This document shows, in pieces, positions 1-8,255 of a stretch of DNA of 64,000 nucleotides. Origin of the DNA: Corynebacterium imitans (lineage in GTDB: Bacteria > Actinomycetota > Actinomycetes > Mycobacteriales > Mycobacteriaceae); the NCBI RefSeq assembly GCF_000739455.1, contig NZ_CP009211.1, forward strand, positions 1,871,458-1,935,457, read 5' to 3'. The position numbers and the translations under genes are program-made. Position 1 is the first letter of the stretch. Every line of letters begins with the position of its first letter. The notes below the pieces were generated by a model that ran no database searches, was not told where the DNA came from, and saw only the letters and a program-made list of their open reading frames with translations.

Positions 1-777
1 GAGTGAAACGCCAAGCGCCGCGAGCAGGGAGAACACCACGACACCAGCTGTTGCGCCGGCCGAGGAGGCGCGCCCCTGCTCGGGCTGCGAGCTGCCCGGC
101 GCGGGATCCTGCTGCGGCGGGGTGCTCGTGGGCAGGTCGATGTGGGCGAGTTTGGCATCGCTTGCCATAAGGTCGCGGCAGTCCCACGCGGCCTGCGCCA
201 ACACGTGCTCGTAGGCCAGGCGGGTGTTGAAGTACTCGCCGGTGCGGTCGTTTTGGATCACCGCCGCGAGCGACTCTGCCTCCTTTGTCTTCAGGCCCGG
301 GAAGTGGCGCTGCAACGCGCTGGTCAGCGACTGCGCGTGGGCCCGGTCGCGCGCACTGGCCTGCGGGTCGGCGTAGGTGGGGCGGCTCTCCCCTTCCGCG
401 ACCGCGATGTGTGTAAGTTCCGCGATCTCGTCCCCGGTTGGCCCGAAGGGAATGTCCGCGCTCGATGCGGAATCGCGCACGTCCAAGTAGTGCTGCGCGA
501 GGGATTCCGGCATGAGCTTTGCCAGAAGCTCCACATCCGTGTAAGTCTCCGCGCCTGGGTAGACGCGCTCGATTGCGCTCACCCATTTGCCCACCAGGAG
601 TTTGCCGCCGAGGTCTTTCTCCTCGTCCGCGTAGGTCTTGGCAAATTCGCGCTCGGCGGCGGTGGTCACCACCGAGCAGGTCTTCTCATCCTTCGGCGCG
701 AGGTCGGCCGCGGAAGCGGAAGTGGCGGGGACGACGAGGCCTGTCGCGACGATGACCGGTACCAAGAAACGACGCAT
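1..777 (-). CDS. Secreted hypothetical protein with C-terminal membrane segment (cut by window edge)
   Basis: I do not recognise the family. The frame opens with ATG at 777, after an AAAGGA Shine-Dalgarno-like sequence about 8 nt upstream, and stays open to base 1, so the C-terminus is missing. The N-terminus MRRFLVPVIVATGLVVPA is a signal peptide with a likely cleavage site after SASA (about residue 24). The mature part is about 200 residues, mostly charged, with two cysteines (in KTCSV and WDCRD) that could pair outside the cell. A Pro/Gln/Ser-rich linker near residue 235 precedes a hydrophobic stretch (AGVVVFSLLAALGV) at the window edge, which suggests a C-terminal membrane anchor. The gene is divergent from cstA. 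Function unknown. Confidence 0.75.
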   Translation of the reverse strand, partial: MRRFLVPVIVATGLVVPATSASAADLAPKDEKTCSVVTTAAEREFAKTYADEEKDLGGKLLVGKWVSAIERVYPGAETYTDVELLAKLMPESLAQHYLDVRDSASSADIPFGPTGDEIAELTHIAVAEGESRPTYADPQASARDRAHAQSLTSALQRHFPGLKTKEAESLAAVIQNDRTGEYFNTRLAYEHVLAQAAWDCRDLMASDAKLAHIDLPTSTPPQQDPAPGSSQPEQGRASSAGATAGVVVFSLLAALGVSL

Positions 778-852
778 GGCGAATTCCTTTCTGTGAAATG
801 CATAAAACCTTTCTACTCCCTTGATCGTACAGAGCTGGGAAAACGTAACGGG

Positions 853-864
853 GCGTCGAGAAGC
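853..864 (+). repeat. Copy of the GCGTCGANAAGC motif (G variant), intergenic
   Basis: Exact GCGTCGAGAAGC in the non-coding gap between the secreted-protein gene and cstA. No protein constraint can explain its presence here. See the finding on this motif for all positions. Confidence 0.8.
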
Positions 865-870
865 AAGCTG

Positions 871-882
871 CCCAACGTTGGG
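871..882. promoter_or_regulatory. Palindrome CCCAACGTTGGG upstream of cstA
   Basis: A perfect 12-bp palindrome 68 bp before the cstA start. It overlaps a possible -35 (TTGGGA, 879-884), which is 17 nt from a possible -10 (CATACT, 902-907). Its position and the central AACGTT resemble operators of LacI-type regulators. The regulator is unknown and the promoter call is tentative. Confidence 0.4.
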
Positions 883-949
883 AACGGTCTGTGAGTTGTG
901 GCATACTTTTGCCCACTGTGACACGAAACACCGACAGAAAGGTGAGCGC

Positions 950-2644
950 ATGAACTCGCTCTTCCTGGTATTCATCGGCCTGGCCATGCTGAGCTCGGGA
1001 TACCTCTTGTACTCCAAGTTCCTCGGCCGGCGCGTCTACCAGCTCTCGGACAGCTACGAGACGCCCGCGCACACCATGGAAGACGGCGTGGACTACGTGC
1101 CCACCAACAAGTACGTGCTGTGGGGCCACCACTTCACCTCGGTGGCGGGTGCCGCGCCGATCATCGGCCCGGCCGTCGCCGTGATCTGGGGCTGGCTGCC
1201 CGCCTTTCTGTGGGTCACGCTCGGCACGGTCTTCTTTGCCGGGCTGCATGACTTGGGGGCGCTGTGGGCGTCGCAAAGGCACAAGGGCCAGTCGATTGGT
1301 ACGCTGTCCGGCCGCTACATCGGCGCGCGCGGGCGCAACCTCTTCCTCGTGGTCATCTTCCTGCTGCTGCTCATGGTCAACACTGCGTTCGCCGTGGTGA
1401 TCTCCAACCTGCTCATCTCCACCCCGTCGGCCGTGATCCCGACGTGGGGCGCGATCCTCGTTGCCTTGCTCATCGGCCAGGCCATTTACCGCCTGAAGTG
1501 GAACCTGCCGCTCGTCTCGGTCGTGGGCGTGGTCGCGCTCTACGCGCTGATGGTGCTCGGCGACCGCGTGCCGGTCACGCTGCCGGAGACCGTCCTGGGC
1601 ATCCCGGACCGCGGCATCTGGATTCTCCTGCTGTTCACCTACGCCTTCATCGCCTCGATGCTGCCCGTGTGGGTGCTGCTGCAGCCGCGCGACTACATCA
1701 ACGGCCTCCAGCTGTTTGTCGGCCTGATCATCCTCTACGCCTCCTTCCTGGTCGTCCGCCCCGAGATCGTCGCGCCGACGCTCAATAGCGCCGTGCCGGA
1801 GGGCACCCCGAGCATCTTCCCGCTGCTATTTGTCACCATCGCCTGCGGCGCGATCTCCGGGTTCCACGGCATCGTCGCCTCCGGCACCTCGGCGAAGCAG
1901 CTGGATAAGGAAACCGACGCCCGCTTCGTTGGCTACTTCGGCGCGGTCGGTGAAGGCCTGCTCTCGCTCGGCACGATTATCGCCACCACCGCCGGCTACA
2001 AGACGCTCACCGACTGGGAGAACGTGTACAACGAGTGGAACGCCGGCGGCGTCAACGCGTTCGTCGAGGGCGGCGGCGCGCTGATGAACCAGGGCCTCGG
2101 CATCCCGACCTCCCTGTCCGCAACCATCCTGGCCACCATGGCCGTCCTGTTCGCCGCCACCACCATGGACTCCGGCATACGCCTGCAGCGCATGGTCGTC
2201 GGCGAAATCGCCGAGATCATGGGCGTGAAGCTCTCCGGCCTGGTCGCCACCATCATTGCTGTCGGCGCCGCGCTCGGCCTGACGTTCTCCACCGGCCTCG
2301 ACGGCTCGGGCGGCATGATCATCTGGCCGCTGTTCGGCACCACCAACCAGCTCATGGCAGGCCTTACCCTGTCCATCCTGGTGGTCATCCTGACCAAGCT
2401 GCGCCGCCCCACCCTGCCGCTGCTCATCCCGCTGACCTTTGTCACGCTCATGTCGCTGTGGGCTGCGATTTTGCAGCTGGGCACGCTGTTTGCGGCCGGC
2501 AACTGGCTGCTGCTTGCCATCGACGTGGTCATCATCATCTGCGCGATCTGGGTCATCGTCGAAGCGATCACCGCGATCAGCAAGGCGCGCCGCGAGCCGG
2601 CGATGGAGTGGGAGGACTCGCCGGTCCATGAGCCTGCGCACTAA
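950..2644 (+). CDS. cstA: CstA-family carbon-starvation / pyruvate or peptide transporter
   Basis: A 564-residue polytopic membrane protein with about 15 hydrophobic segments. Family hallmarks are the N-terminal region around GHHFTSVAGAAPIIGPAVAV (about residue 60), GLHDLGALWAS (about 95), and SGFHGIVASGTSAKQL mid-protein. CstA proteins take up pyruvate or small peptides, usually when carbon is short. It is shorter than the roughly 700-residue E. coli CstA and resembles the shorter Gram-positive form. The start is ATG 950, preceded by AAAGGTGAG. The frame is open further upstream, but that part is not hydrophobic and runs through the promoter region. It overlaps the next gene by 17 nt, so the two are probably co-transcribed. 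Confidence 0.88.
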   Translation: MNSLFLVFIGLAMLSSGYLLYSKFLGRRVYQLSDSYETPAHTMEDGVDYVPTNKYVLWGHHFTSVAGAAPIIGPAVAVIWGWLPAFLWVTLGTVFFAGLHDLGALWASQRHKGQSIGTLSGRYIGARGRNLFLVVIFLLLLMVNTAFAVVISNLLISTPSAVIPTWGAILVALLIGQAIYRLKWNLPLVSVVGVVALYALMVLGDRVPVTLPETVLGIPDRGIWILLLFTYAFIASMLPVWVLLQPRDYINGLQLFVGLIILYASFLVVRPEIVAPTLNSAVPEGTPSIFPLLFVTIACGAISGFHGIVASGTSAKQLDKETDARFVGYFGAVGEGLLSLGTIIATTAGYKTLTDWENVYNEWNAGGVNAFVEGGGALMNQGLGIPTSLSATILATMAVLFAATTMDSGIRLQRMVVGEIAEIMGVKLSGLVATIIAVGAALGLTFSTGLDGSGGMIIWPLFGTTNQLMAGLTLSILVVILTKLRRPTLPLLIPLTFVTLMSLWAAILQLGTLFAAGNWLLLAIDVVIIICAIWVIVEAITAISKARREPAMEWEDSPVHEPAH

Positions 2645-2891
2645 GCTGGCCGCGTTCGGCGCGGGGCTCAACGAGTTCTACCAAGCGCCCTACCGGCGCG
2701 AATTCGCCCGCGCCGCGCGCGAAGAGGACGACCTGTTCACCCTGCTCGTCGCCTCCGAGATGCTCGGTATCCCCAACCCCGCCAGCTCCTACACGCTCGA
2801 ACTTTTGCCCCTGCTTTACGACGACTTCCACGCCTGGCACACCCGCATGGGCATGGAACGCTCACCACTCGACGGGATCTCATGCTGCTAG
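2628..2891 (+). CDS. Small protein ending in Cys-Cys (cory-CC-star type)
   Basis: An 87-residue acidic/aromatic protein, MSLRTKLAAFGAGLNEFY..., ending ...LDGISCC followed directly by the stop. From memory, small corynebacterial proteins ending in Cys-Cys and encoded beside an ArsA-like ATPase are known as 'cory-CC-star' proteins, and this gene fits both criteria. It has no signal peptide or membrane segment. The start ATG 2628 lies inside the last codons of cstA, and the final codons TGC TGC TAG overlap the ATG of the ATPase gene, so translation of the three genes is tightly coupled. Its role is unknown. The tail could bind a metal, form a disulfide, or be modified like a eukaryotic CC prenylation signal (speculative). 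Confidence 0.75.
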   Translation: MSLRTKLAAFGAGLNEFYQAPYRREFARAAREEDDLFTLLVASEMLGIPNPASSYTLELLPLLYDDFHAWHTRMGMERSPLDGISCC

Positions 2892-3811
2892 ACGCCCCAG
2901 TCATGTTCTTCGGCGGCAAAGGTGGCGTCGGCAAGACGACCGTCTCCGCCGCCTCCGCCGTCCGCCTCGCCGCCCGAGGCCGCAGGGTTCTGCTCGTCTC
3001 GACCGACCCCGCGCACAACCTCGGCCACATCTGGAGCCAATCGCTTCTCGACGCCCCGCTCACCCTCGAGGACCACCTCGACGCCATCGAACTCGACCCC
3101 GCCGCGATCACGGCGCAGCACTTGCGCGCCGTCGGCGACTCGATGCGCGCCATGATGCCGGAGCGCCTCCACAAAGAGGTGGACAAGCACCTAGAGATGT
3201 CGCGCCACTCCCCCGGCATGCACGAGGCGGCGCTGCTCGAACGCATCGCGGATTTGGTTGGCGCTTCCGACTACGACCACCTGATCTTCGACACCGCGCC
3301 CTCCGGCCACACCTCCCGGCTGATGGCGCTGCCCGAGCTCATGGCGGCCTACACCGACGGTCTGCTGGCCCGCCGCGACAAGTCGGACAAGTTCAGCGAG
3401 CTCGTCCGCGGCATGGGCGGCGATTCTGGCGGCGGGTCGCCCGTCGACCGCCGCAACCAGCAGATCCGCTCCACCCTGCTCAAGCGGCGGAAGAAGTTCG
3501 AGCACCTACGCTCTGTCCTTACCGACCCCGCCCAGTGCGTCTTTCACATCGTGCTCACCGCCGAACGCCTGCCCGTCATGGAGTCGATGGAGTTCTACGA
3601 AGAACTCTCATCCCACGGCGTGCACGTCGGCGGCGCGGTGGTCAACCGACGCACGCCGGATGAGGCGGGCGAGTTTTTGGCGCAACGTCGCCGCGTCGAG
3701 GACGACGCGCTCGCGCTGTTGGACCTGCCGGTCCCGGTGCACGAGCTGCCGTGGCTGCCCGGCGAAATTGGTACGCGCGCCGCCCTCGAGCAGATCGCCG
3801 CGCTGCTGTAG
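2882..3811 (+). CDS. ArsA/GET3-like anion-transporting ATPase, single domain
   Basis: 309 residues. The deviant Walker A GGKGGVGKTT (about residues 11-20), the switch-I-like STDPAHNLG (about 40), and the switch-II-like FDTAPSGHTSRLMALP (about 135-150) identify an ArsA/GET3-type P-loop ATPase. Family members push arsenite through ArsB or guide tail-anchored proteins to membranes. I see no ArsB, ArsR or GET3-type CxxC pair, so arsenite export is not supported. The ATG at 2882 overlaps the stop region of the CC-tail gene by 10 nt in another frame, which makes the two proteins likely partners. It converges with dgt, leaving a 5-nt gap. Confidence 0.82.
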   Translation: MLLDAPVMFFGGKGGVGKTTVSAASAVRLAARGRRVLLVSTDPAHNLGHIWSQSLLDAPLTLEDHLDAIELDPAAITAQHLRAVGDSMRAMMPERLHKEVDKHLEMSRHSPGMHEAALLERIADLVGASDYDHLIFDTAPSGHTSRLMALPELMAAYTDGLLARRDKSDKFSELVRGMGGDSGGGSPVDRRNQQIRSTLLKRRKKFEHLRSVLTDPAQCVFHIVLTAERLPVMESMEFYEELSSHGVHVGGAVVNRRTPDEAGEFLAQRRRVEDDALALLDLPVPVHELPWLPGEIGTRAALEQIAALL

Positions 3812-3816
3812 GGCGG

Positions 3817-5088
3817 CTAGAAGAACCCGTCGAACGCGGCGGCCTTCTTCGCCAGCCGCTCCAGCCGCGACTCCGTCATCGACGCGATCTGGTCCACAAT
3901 TACCCGCTCGCGCTCCGTATCCGTTTCCGCTGCCTCGAACCAGGTGCGGAAGATGGTGTCCAGCGTGCCCGGCGCGCCGGCGCGCAGGTACTCGTGGACG
4001 CGGAAGATCCGCTCGCGCTGCCTGTCCTGCCGCGCCAGGTGCGCGGGGATGTCCATCACGTAGAGCACGGCGACCGTCTTGAGCAGGCGGACCTCTGCTT
4101 CCACATCCGGCGGGATCACCAGGTCCCCGTGCTGGCGGCCAAGCCCGGTGGAAAGCGCCTGGTTCGCCTCGTCTGCAAGCGTTGCCTGCGTAACCCCGCC
4201 GACGTAGCGGCCCACCAACTGCGAGGTCAACGCCTTGAGCCCCGTCCAGGACTGCAGCGTGAAGTCGAAGTCCGCGGCGGCGGCGATCGCGGGCAAGGAA
4301 CGCAGCCGATCGGCGGCGTCGATGAGCGAGTCCGCAGTACCGCCGAACGCCGCCGCGCCCTTTTCCGCGAGCGCCGCCAGTTCCACGAAGTCCCACAGCA
4401 CCTTCAGCGACACACGCCCCGAGACGATGCCGTCTTCCACGTCGTGGACGGAATAGGCGATGTCGTCGGCGAAATCCATCACCTGCGCCTCCATCGGCGG
4501 CCGACTATCTGTGTGCCCGGCGCGCGCCCAGGCGAGCACGTCGGCGTCCTCGTCGTAGGCCGAGTACTTGCGGTTGACCGTGCCGTCAGCGTTCGTGCGG
4601 GTCCGCGGGTATTTCACGGCGGCGTCGAGGCTGGCGCGGGTGAGGTTGAGGCCGTATGAGGTGGCGTCGATAAGCACTTTGGGCTCAAGGCGGGTGAGGA
4701 TGCGCAGCGTCTGCGCGTTGCCCTCAAACCCGCAGGGCGCGCACGCGTTGAGCGCGTTTTCGCCGTTATGGCCGTATGGCGGGTGGCCGATGTCGTGGGT
4801 CAGGCCGGCCATTTCGCACAGGTCGGGGTGCAGGCCGAGCCCGGCGCCGATACCGCGGGCGATCTGCGCGACCTCGAGCGAATGCGTCAGGCGCGTGCGC
4901 GGCGTGTCCCCGTCGCGGGGGCCGACGACCTGCGTTTTGTCGGCAAGCCGACGCAGCGCCGCAGAGTGCAACACGCGCGCACGGTCACGCTCGAAGGCGT
5001 CGCGCGTCTCGTGGGCGGGCGAAAGCTGCGCCTGCTTCGCGGCCTCGGGAACGCGGCGCGCCACGTCGTCGGAGTTGTAGGTGTACAC
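3817..5088 (-). CDS. dgt: Deoxyguanosinetriphosphate triphosphohydrolase-like protein (HD domain)
   Basis: 423 residues starting VYTYNSDDVARR. The sequences HSAALRRLADKTQVVGP (about 40-56), RTRLTHSLEVAQIARGIG, and the HD pair in GLTHDIGHPPYGHNGE (about 98-113) are typical of dGTPases, which hydrolyse dNTPs to nucleosides and triphosphate. I chose the GTG at 5088 rather than the ATG at 5121: a TACGCT -10 box sits exactly 7 nt upstream, as expected for a leaderless transcript, and the product then begins like other corynebacterial Dgt proteins. The ATG at 5121 would overlap the start codon of the divergent gene. It carries one copy of the GCGTCGATAAGC motif (4664-4675). Confidence 0.88.
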   Translation of the reverse strand: MYTYNSDDVARRVPEAAKQAQLSPAHETRDAFERDRARVLHSAALRRLADKTQVVGPRDGDTPRTRLTHSLEVAQIARGIGAGLGLHPDLCEMAGLTHDIGHPPYGHNGENALNACAPCGFEGNAQTLRILTRLEPKVLIDATSYGLNLTRASLDAAVKYPRTRTNADGTVNRKYSAYDEDADVLAWARAGHTDSRPPMEAQVMDFADDIAYSVHDVEDGIVSGRVSLKVLWDFVELAALAEKGAAAFGGTADSLIDAADRLRSLPAIAAAADFDFTLQSWTGLKALTSQLVGRYVGGVTQATLADEANQALSTGLGRQHGDLVIPPDVEAEVRLLKTVAVLYVMDIPAHLARQDRQRERIFRVHEYLRAGAPGTLDTIFRTWFEAAETDTERERVIVDQIASMTESRLERLAKKAAAFDGFF

Positions 5089-5119
5089 GACATCTAGCGT
5101 AACGGTTACGCTGGTGGGC
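5089..5119. promoter_or_regulatory. Symmetric divergent leaderless promoter of dgt and the TPM gene
   Basis: A 17-bp inverted repeat, AGCGTAAC-G-GTTACGCT (5096-5112), gives a TACGCT -10 box on each strand (5101-5096 on minus, 5107-5112 on plus). Each is followed by exactly 7 nt and then the start codon (GTG 5088 on minus, ATG 5120 on plus). The two starts are equidistant from base 5104. The same palindrome could serve as an operator controlling both genes. Confidence 0.6.
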
Positions 5120-7090
5120 ATGTATTCGCGCTACCTTCGCATCCTTACCGCCGCATCGCTGATCGCCGCCCCGCTGCTTCTCGACGCCCCCGCGCACGCC
5201 CAACCGGCCGCCCCCGCCGCAAGCGCGCCCGCCTTGCTCACCGCACCCGTGACCGACGACGCCGGCGTGCTCACCGACGCCGAACGCGCCGAACTCGAGC
5301 AGGCCGTGGCCAACGTGTCGAAGGAGAAGCACCTGTCGCTGCGGATCGTCTACGTGTCCTCGCTCAGCGGGATGAAAGGGCAGCAGTGGGCGGAGCAGGC
5401 CGTCGCCGCGAACGGCGCGAACACGGCCGTGGTCGTGGTCTCGCCGTCGGAGCGCGGTTACGGCGTGTTCGGCGGGGACGAGTGGCAGCAAAGCGAGATT
5501 GACGCGATGGACAGGGCCGCCTACGACAAGCTTGTCGACGACGACTGGGCCGGCGCCGGCCTCGCCGCCGCAGACGCCGCAGTTTCCGGCGGCGGCGGTT
5601 CTGGTGCTGGCTGGGCCGCAGGCGGCGTCGGCGTGCTCGCCCTTGCCGGCGGCGGCGCGTGGGCGGCCAGCCGCCGTAATTCCAAGAAGCGCGGCGCAGC
5701 CCAGCTCGAGTCCGCGAAACAGCTCGCCCCGGGTGACACGGATTCGCTCGGCCGCCTGCCCACGAGCACGCTCGAGGAGCTGGCGCGCGAACGCCTCGTC
5801 GCCGCCGACGAGTCCATCACGCAGGGCAAAAGCGAGCTGAAGCTGGCCTCCGACGAGTTCGGTGCCGACCGCGTGCGCCCCTTTACCGCCGCGATGAACA
5901 AGGCAACCTCGACGCTGCAGCGCGCCTTCCACACCCACCAGAAGCTCTACGACGCGATCCCGGAAACCGAGCCGGAAAAGCGCGCCATGCTCATCGACAT
6001 CATCTCCTCTTGCGGCGAGGCCGAACAGGCCCTGCAGGCGAAGACCGAGGAGTTCAACCAGATGCGCGGCACCCTCATGCGCGCGGGCGAGGAAGTGGAC
6101 AAGGTGCGCGCCCGCACGATCGACATCCGCGCCCGCCTCGAGCCCGCCGCCACGCTTCTCACGGAGCTACGCGAGCGCCACACCGAGGACATGCTGGCCT
6201 CGCTCGCCGACAACGTCGACGTCGCGCGCGAGTCACTCGACGAGGCGGAGACGCAGCTCGAACAGGCCTCGCAACTCGCCGCCAAGCCCGCCGGCCAGCA
6301 GGGCCCGCTTATCGACGTCCTCGCAACCGCCACCAACGCCATCGACGTCGCCGACCACAACCTCGCCGCCATCGAGCACGCCGAGGACAACCTCCGCAAC
6401 GCGCAGACGAACCTGCCCGCCCTCATCCAGGAAATCCGCGACGAGCTCACCGAGATCGAGCAGGTCAAGGGCTCCGCCCAGCAGGGTGCCCGCATCGACG
6501 CTGACGCCCTCGACCGCGTCGCCGCCACCGCCCGCGCCGCGCTGGAGGCGATGGGCAACCGCGCCGAAACCGACCCGCTCGCGCTCTACACGGAGCTCAG
6601 CGACGTCGACGCGCGCATCGACGCCGAACTCGACCGCGCCAAAGGCACCGCCCACGACCAATCGCGCGCACTGCAACTCTTCGACCAGCAGATGCGGGTG
6701 GCCACCAGCCAAATCCAATCCTCCGAGGACCTCATCCGCTCCCGCGGCCGCATCATCGGCTCGCATGCGCGCTCGCTGCTCGCAGAGTCGCAGCGCCAGT
6801 ACGCCGAAGCGCACCGGCGGCGCGTCGACGATACGCGCAACGCCATCGACTACGCCCGTGCCGCCACCGACACCGCCCGCCGCGCCTACCAGGCAGCCAA
6901 GGACGACGTGGACAACTACCGGGCGCAACGCAACCGGCAAACCGCCAGCGACGTCGCGCGCGCTGCTATGTGGGCGGCGATCTTCTCCGGCGGCGGTGGC
7001 GGCGGCCACCGCGGTGGTGGCGGCTTCGGCGGCGGAGGGTTCTCCGGCGGCGGTGGCGGTGGCAACGTGAGCCGCGGCGGCACGTTCTAG
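5120..7090 (+). CDS. TPM-domain envelope protein with coiled coil and Gly-rich tail
   Basis: 656 residues. An N-terminal signal peptide (RILTAASLIAAPLLL...AHA) is followed by a TPM domain (about 45-150; TDDAGVLTDAERAELEQAV and an NGANTAVVVVSPSERGYGV strand). A hydrophobic anchor follows (GWAAGGVGVLALAGGGAW, about 170-190), then a long, charged, largely helical and probably coiled-coil region, and a tail made almost only of glycine with a few H, R, F and S. TPM domains occur in membrane-linked phosphatase-like or photosystem-repair proteins; the substrate here is unknown. The start ATG 5120 is preceded by a leaderless -10. Two copies of the GCTTNTCGACG motif and one C variant lie within the gene (5176, 6307, 5530). 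Confidence 0.8.
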   Translation: MYSRYLRILTAASLIAAPLLLDAPAHAQPAAPAASAPALLTAPVTDDAGVLTDAERAELEQAVANVSKEKHLSLRIVYVSSLSGMKGQQWAEQAVAANGANTAVVVVSPSERGYGVFGGDEWQQSEIDAMDRAAYDKLVDDDWAGAGLAAADAAVSGGGGSGAGWAAGGVGVLALAGGGAWAASRRNSKKRGAAQLESAKQLAPGDTDSLGRLPTSTLEELARERLVAADESITQGKSELKLASDEFGADRVRPFTAAMNKATSTLQRAFHTHQKLYDAIPETEPEKRAMLIDIISSCGEAEQALQAKTEEFNQMRGTLMRAGEEVDKVRARTIDIRARLEPAATLLTELRERHTEDMLASLADNVDVARESLDEAETQLEQASQLAAKPAGQQGPLIDVLATATNAIDVADHNLAAIEHAEDNLRNAQTNLPALIQEIRDELTEIEQVKGSAQQGARIDADALDRVAATARAALEAMGNRAETDPLALYTELSDVDARIDAELDRAKGTAHDQSRALQLFDQQMRVATSQIQSSEDLIRSRGRIIGSHARSLLAESQRQYAEAHRRRVDDTRNAIDYARAATDTARRAYQAAKDDVDNYRAQRNRQTASDVARAAMWAAIFSGGGGGGHRGGGGFGGGGFSGGGGGGNVSRGGTF

Positions 7091-7174
7091 TTGCCTGTAT
7101 GAAACGTTGCCGACGCTGCGGAATGGTCGTAATCTGAAACAGTAAGACCGGATTAACAGGGAGGAGGCGAAGCA

Positions 7175-7339
7175 ATGCGCTCGTTACTAAGCCACAAGCT
7201 CACTGGTACCGAAATCAGCGAGCTCGAATCGCTCGCCCGCTGCTCCGCCTCCCCCACCATCCGCGACCTGCTGCGCGAGATCGCCCGCGCCGCGCGCCAG
7301 GGCGAAGACGTCGTCGCCGCGGATCGGCGCGGCAACTAG
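7175..7339 (+). CDS. Small 54-residue hypothetical protein
   Basis: The ATG at 7175 follows a strong Shine-Dalgarno (GGGAGGAGG, 8 nt upstream). The product starts MRSLLSHKLTGTEISELESL and ends ...DVVAADRRGN. It is helical and charged, with one cysteine and no membrane segment. Its TAG overlaps the TAG of the convergent gene by 4 nt (CTAG), an arrangement seen at other real gene ends in this window. The ribosome site and this overlap support a real gene. Function unknown. Confidence 0.6.
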   Translation: MRSLLSHKLTGTEISELESLARCSASPTIRDLLREIARAARQGEDVVAADRRGN

Positions 7340-7752
7340 TAGTAGGTGCGCCGCACCGCCGCATCCACGTAGGTCAGCGCCCACGTAATGAAGACCAGAT
7401 CCAGCGTGAGCGCCGCGTGCAGTTCCACCTCGAGCGAGCCGTCGTGCTTCGGCGTCGTCACGGCGCACAGTTGCCCTGCCGCGTCGCGAATTTCCCTGCA
7501 CCCGCGCACACCGACCCGGGACAACGTGTAGTCGCGGTCCGCGCAGTGCGCGGTGTAGCGCGACACCGTCAGCGAACGCTTCCGCAGCACAAACTCTTCA
7601 CCGCCGGCGGATACGGCGCGCAGGCGCGCCGGGTTCATGCTGCGAAAACGCAGCTCGTGGCACCCGTAGCGCAGCACGTCGCCGCCGTCGGCGACGGCGA
7701 CGTCCGCGAGCGCTTCCTGCCCTCGGTACAGCGTGTGCGCGCGCCAGATCAC
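7336..7752 (-). CDS. Hypothetical protein, possible LURP-one/tubby-like fold
   Basis: 138 residues, beginning with GTG (7752) inside a GTGA overlap with the stop codon of the upstream gene, so it is translationally coupled to it. It consists of alternating short beta-strand-like segments with a C-terminal hydrophobic stretch around LTLDLVFITWALTYVDA (about 115-131). The upstream neighbour has a similar strand-rich layout and a C-terminal hydrophobic helix. Both could be diverged tubby/LURP-one-like membrane-associated proteins, but I base this on overall pattern only. Function unknown. Confidence 0.55.
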   Translation of the reverse strand: MIWRAHTLYRGQEALADVAVADGGDVLRYGCHELRFRSMNPARLRAVSAGGEEFVLRKRSLTVSRYTAHCADRDYTLSRVGVRGCREIRDAAGQLCAVTTPKHDGSLEVELHAALTLDLVFITWALTYVDAAVRRTYY

Positions 7753-8255
7753 AGGACGAAAACCAGCACGGCGACGAGCGAGAACAGCAGCAGCGTCGCA
7801 ATCAGCACGTTGGAGGACACGAGCTTGCGCGCTTCGAGGATTTCTCGGGAGATCCAGGCCAGCGACGCGACGTCGATAAGCGGCAGGCTCGTCTCGCCCT
7901 CGAACTCCAAGATGGCCTTGCGCACGCCATTGTGATCGGACGTGAACTGCGCGACCTTGGTGCCGTTGGCGTCGTCGACGATCCAGTTTTGCGACGTCTC
8001 GCCCACAAACTCGTAGCGACGGCCCTCAACCTCGACGGCGATCTGGCGCGAACGCTTCAGCGAGTCATGCGCGCGCACGATCTCGACGCCGTCGCGGGTG
8101 GCCACCGCGCCGGACTCCGGCGAAACGACCAAGTCCCACTGCTCGCCGCCGACGTTCGCCCGCTCGTGCGTAAACACGCCGAGCACCTCGGGGCCTGCCT
8201 CGGCGAGCAGCTTTAGGTTGTCGCGATCCGTGCGATCCCAGCTGACGTAGTGCAT
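7749..8255 (-). CDS. Hypothetical protein with C-terminal membrane anchor
   Basis: 168 residues. The first 140 or so are soluble and strand-rich (RRYEFVGETSQNWIVDD, VAQFTSDHNGVRKAILEF). The last 25 (VSSNVLIATLLLFSLVAVLVFVL) form a membrane helix with almost nothing after it, so this is a tail-anchored topology. It starts at ATG 8255, sharing one base with the glyS stop, and ends in a GTGA overlap with the next gene, so the three probably form one transcript. A tail-anchored protein is of interest because the window also encodes an ArsA/GET3-like ATPase. Function unknown. Confidence 0.6.
   Translation of the reverse strand: MHYVSWDRTDRDNLKLLAEAGPEVLGVFTHERANVGGEQWDLVVSPESGAVATRDGVEIVRAHDSLKRSRQIAVEVEGRRYEFVGETSQNWIVDDANGTKVAQFTSDHNGVRKAILEFEGETSLPLIDVASLAWISREILEARKLVSSNVLIATLLLFSLVAVLVFVL

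Noticed and set aside
821..949. In-frame N-terminal extension of cstA
   Set aside because: The extra 43 residues are not hydrophobic and would cover the likely promoter and palindrome; ATG 950 has a ribosome site.
2882..3811. Arsenite-export ATPase
   Set aside because: No arsB, arsR or arsC nearby; the ATPase fold alone does not establish arsenic transport.
7099..7137. 12-codon ORF MKRCRRCGMVVI with a CxxC pair just after the TPM gene
   Set aside because: Too short, without a convincing ribosome site.
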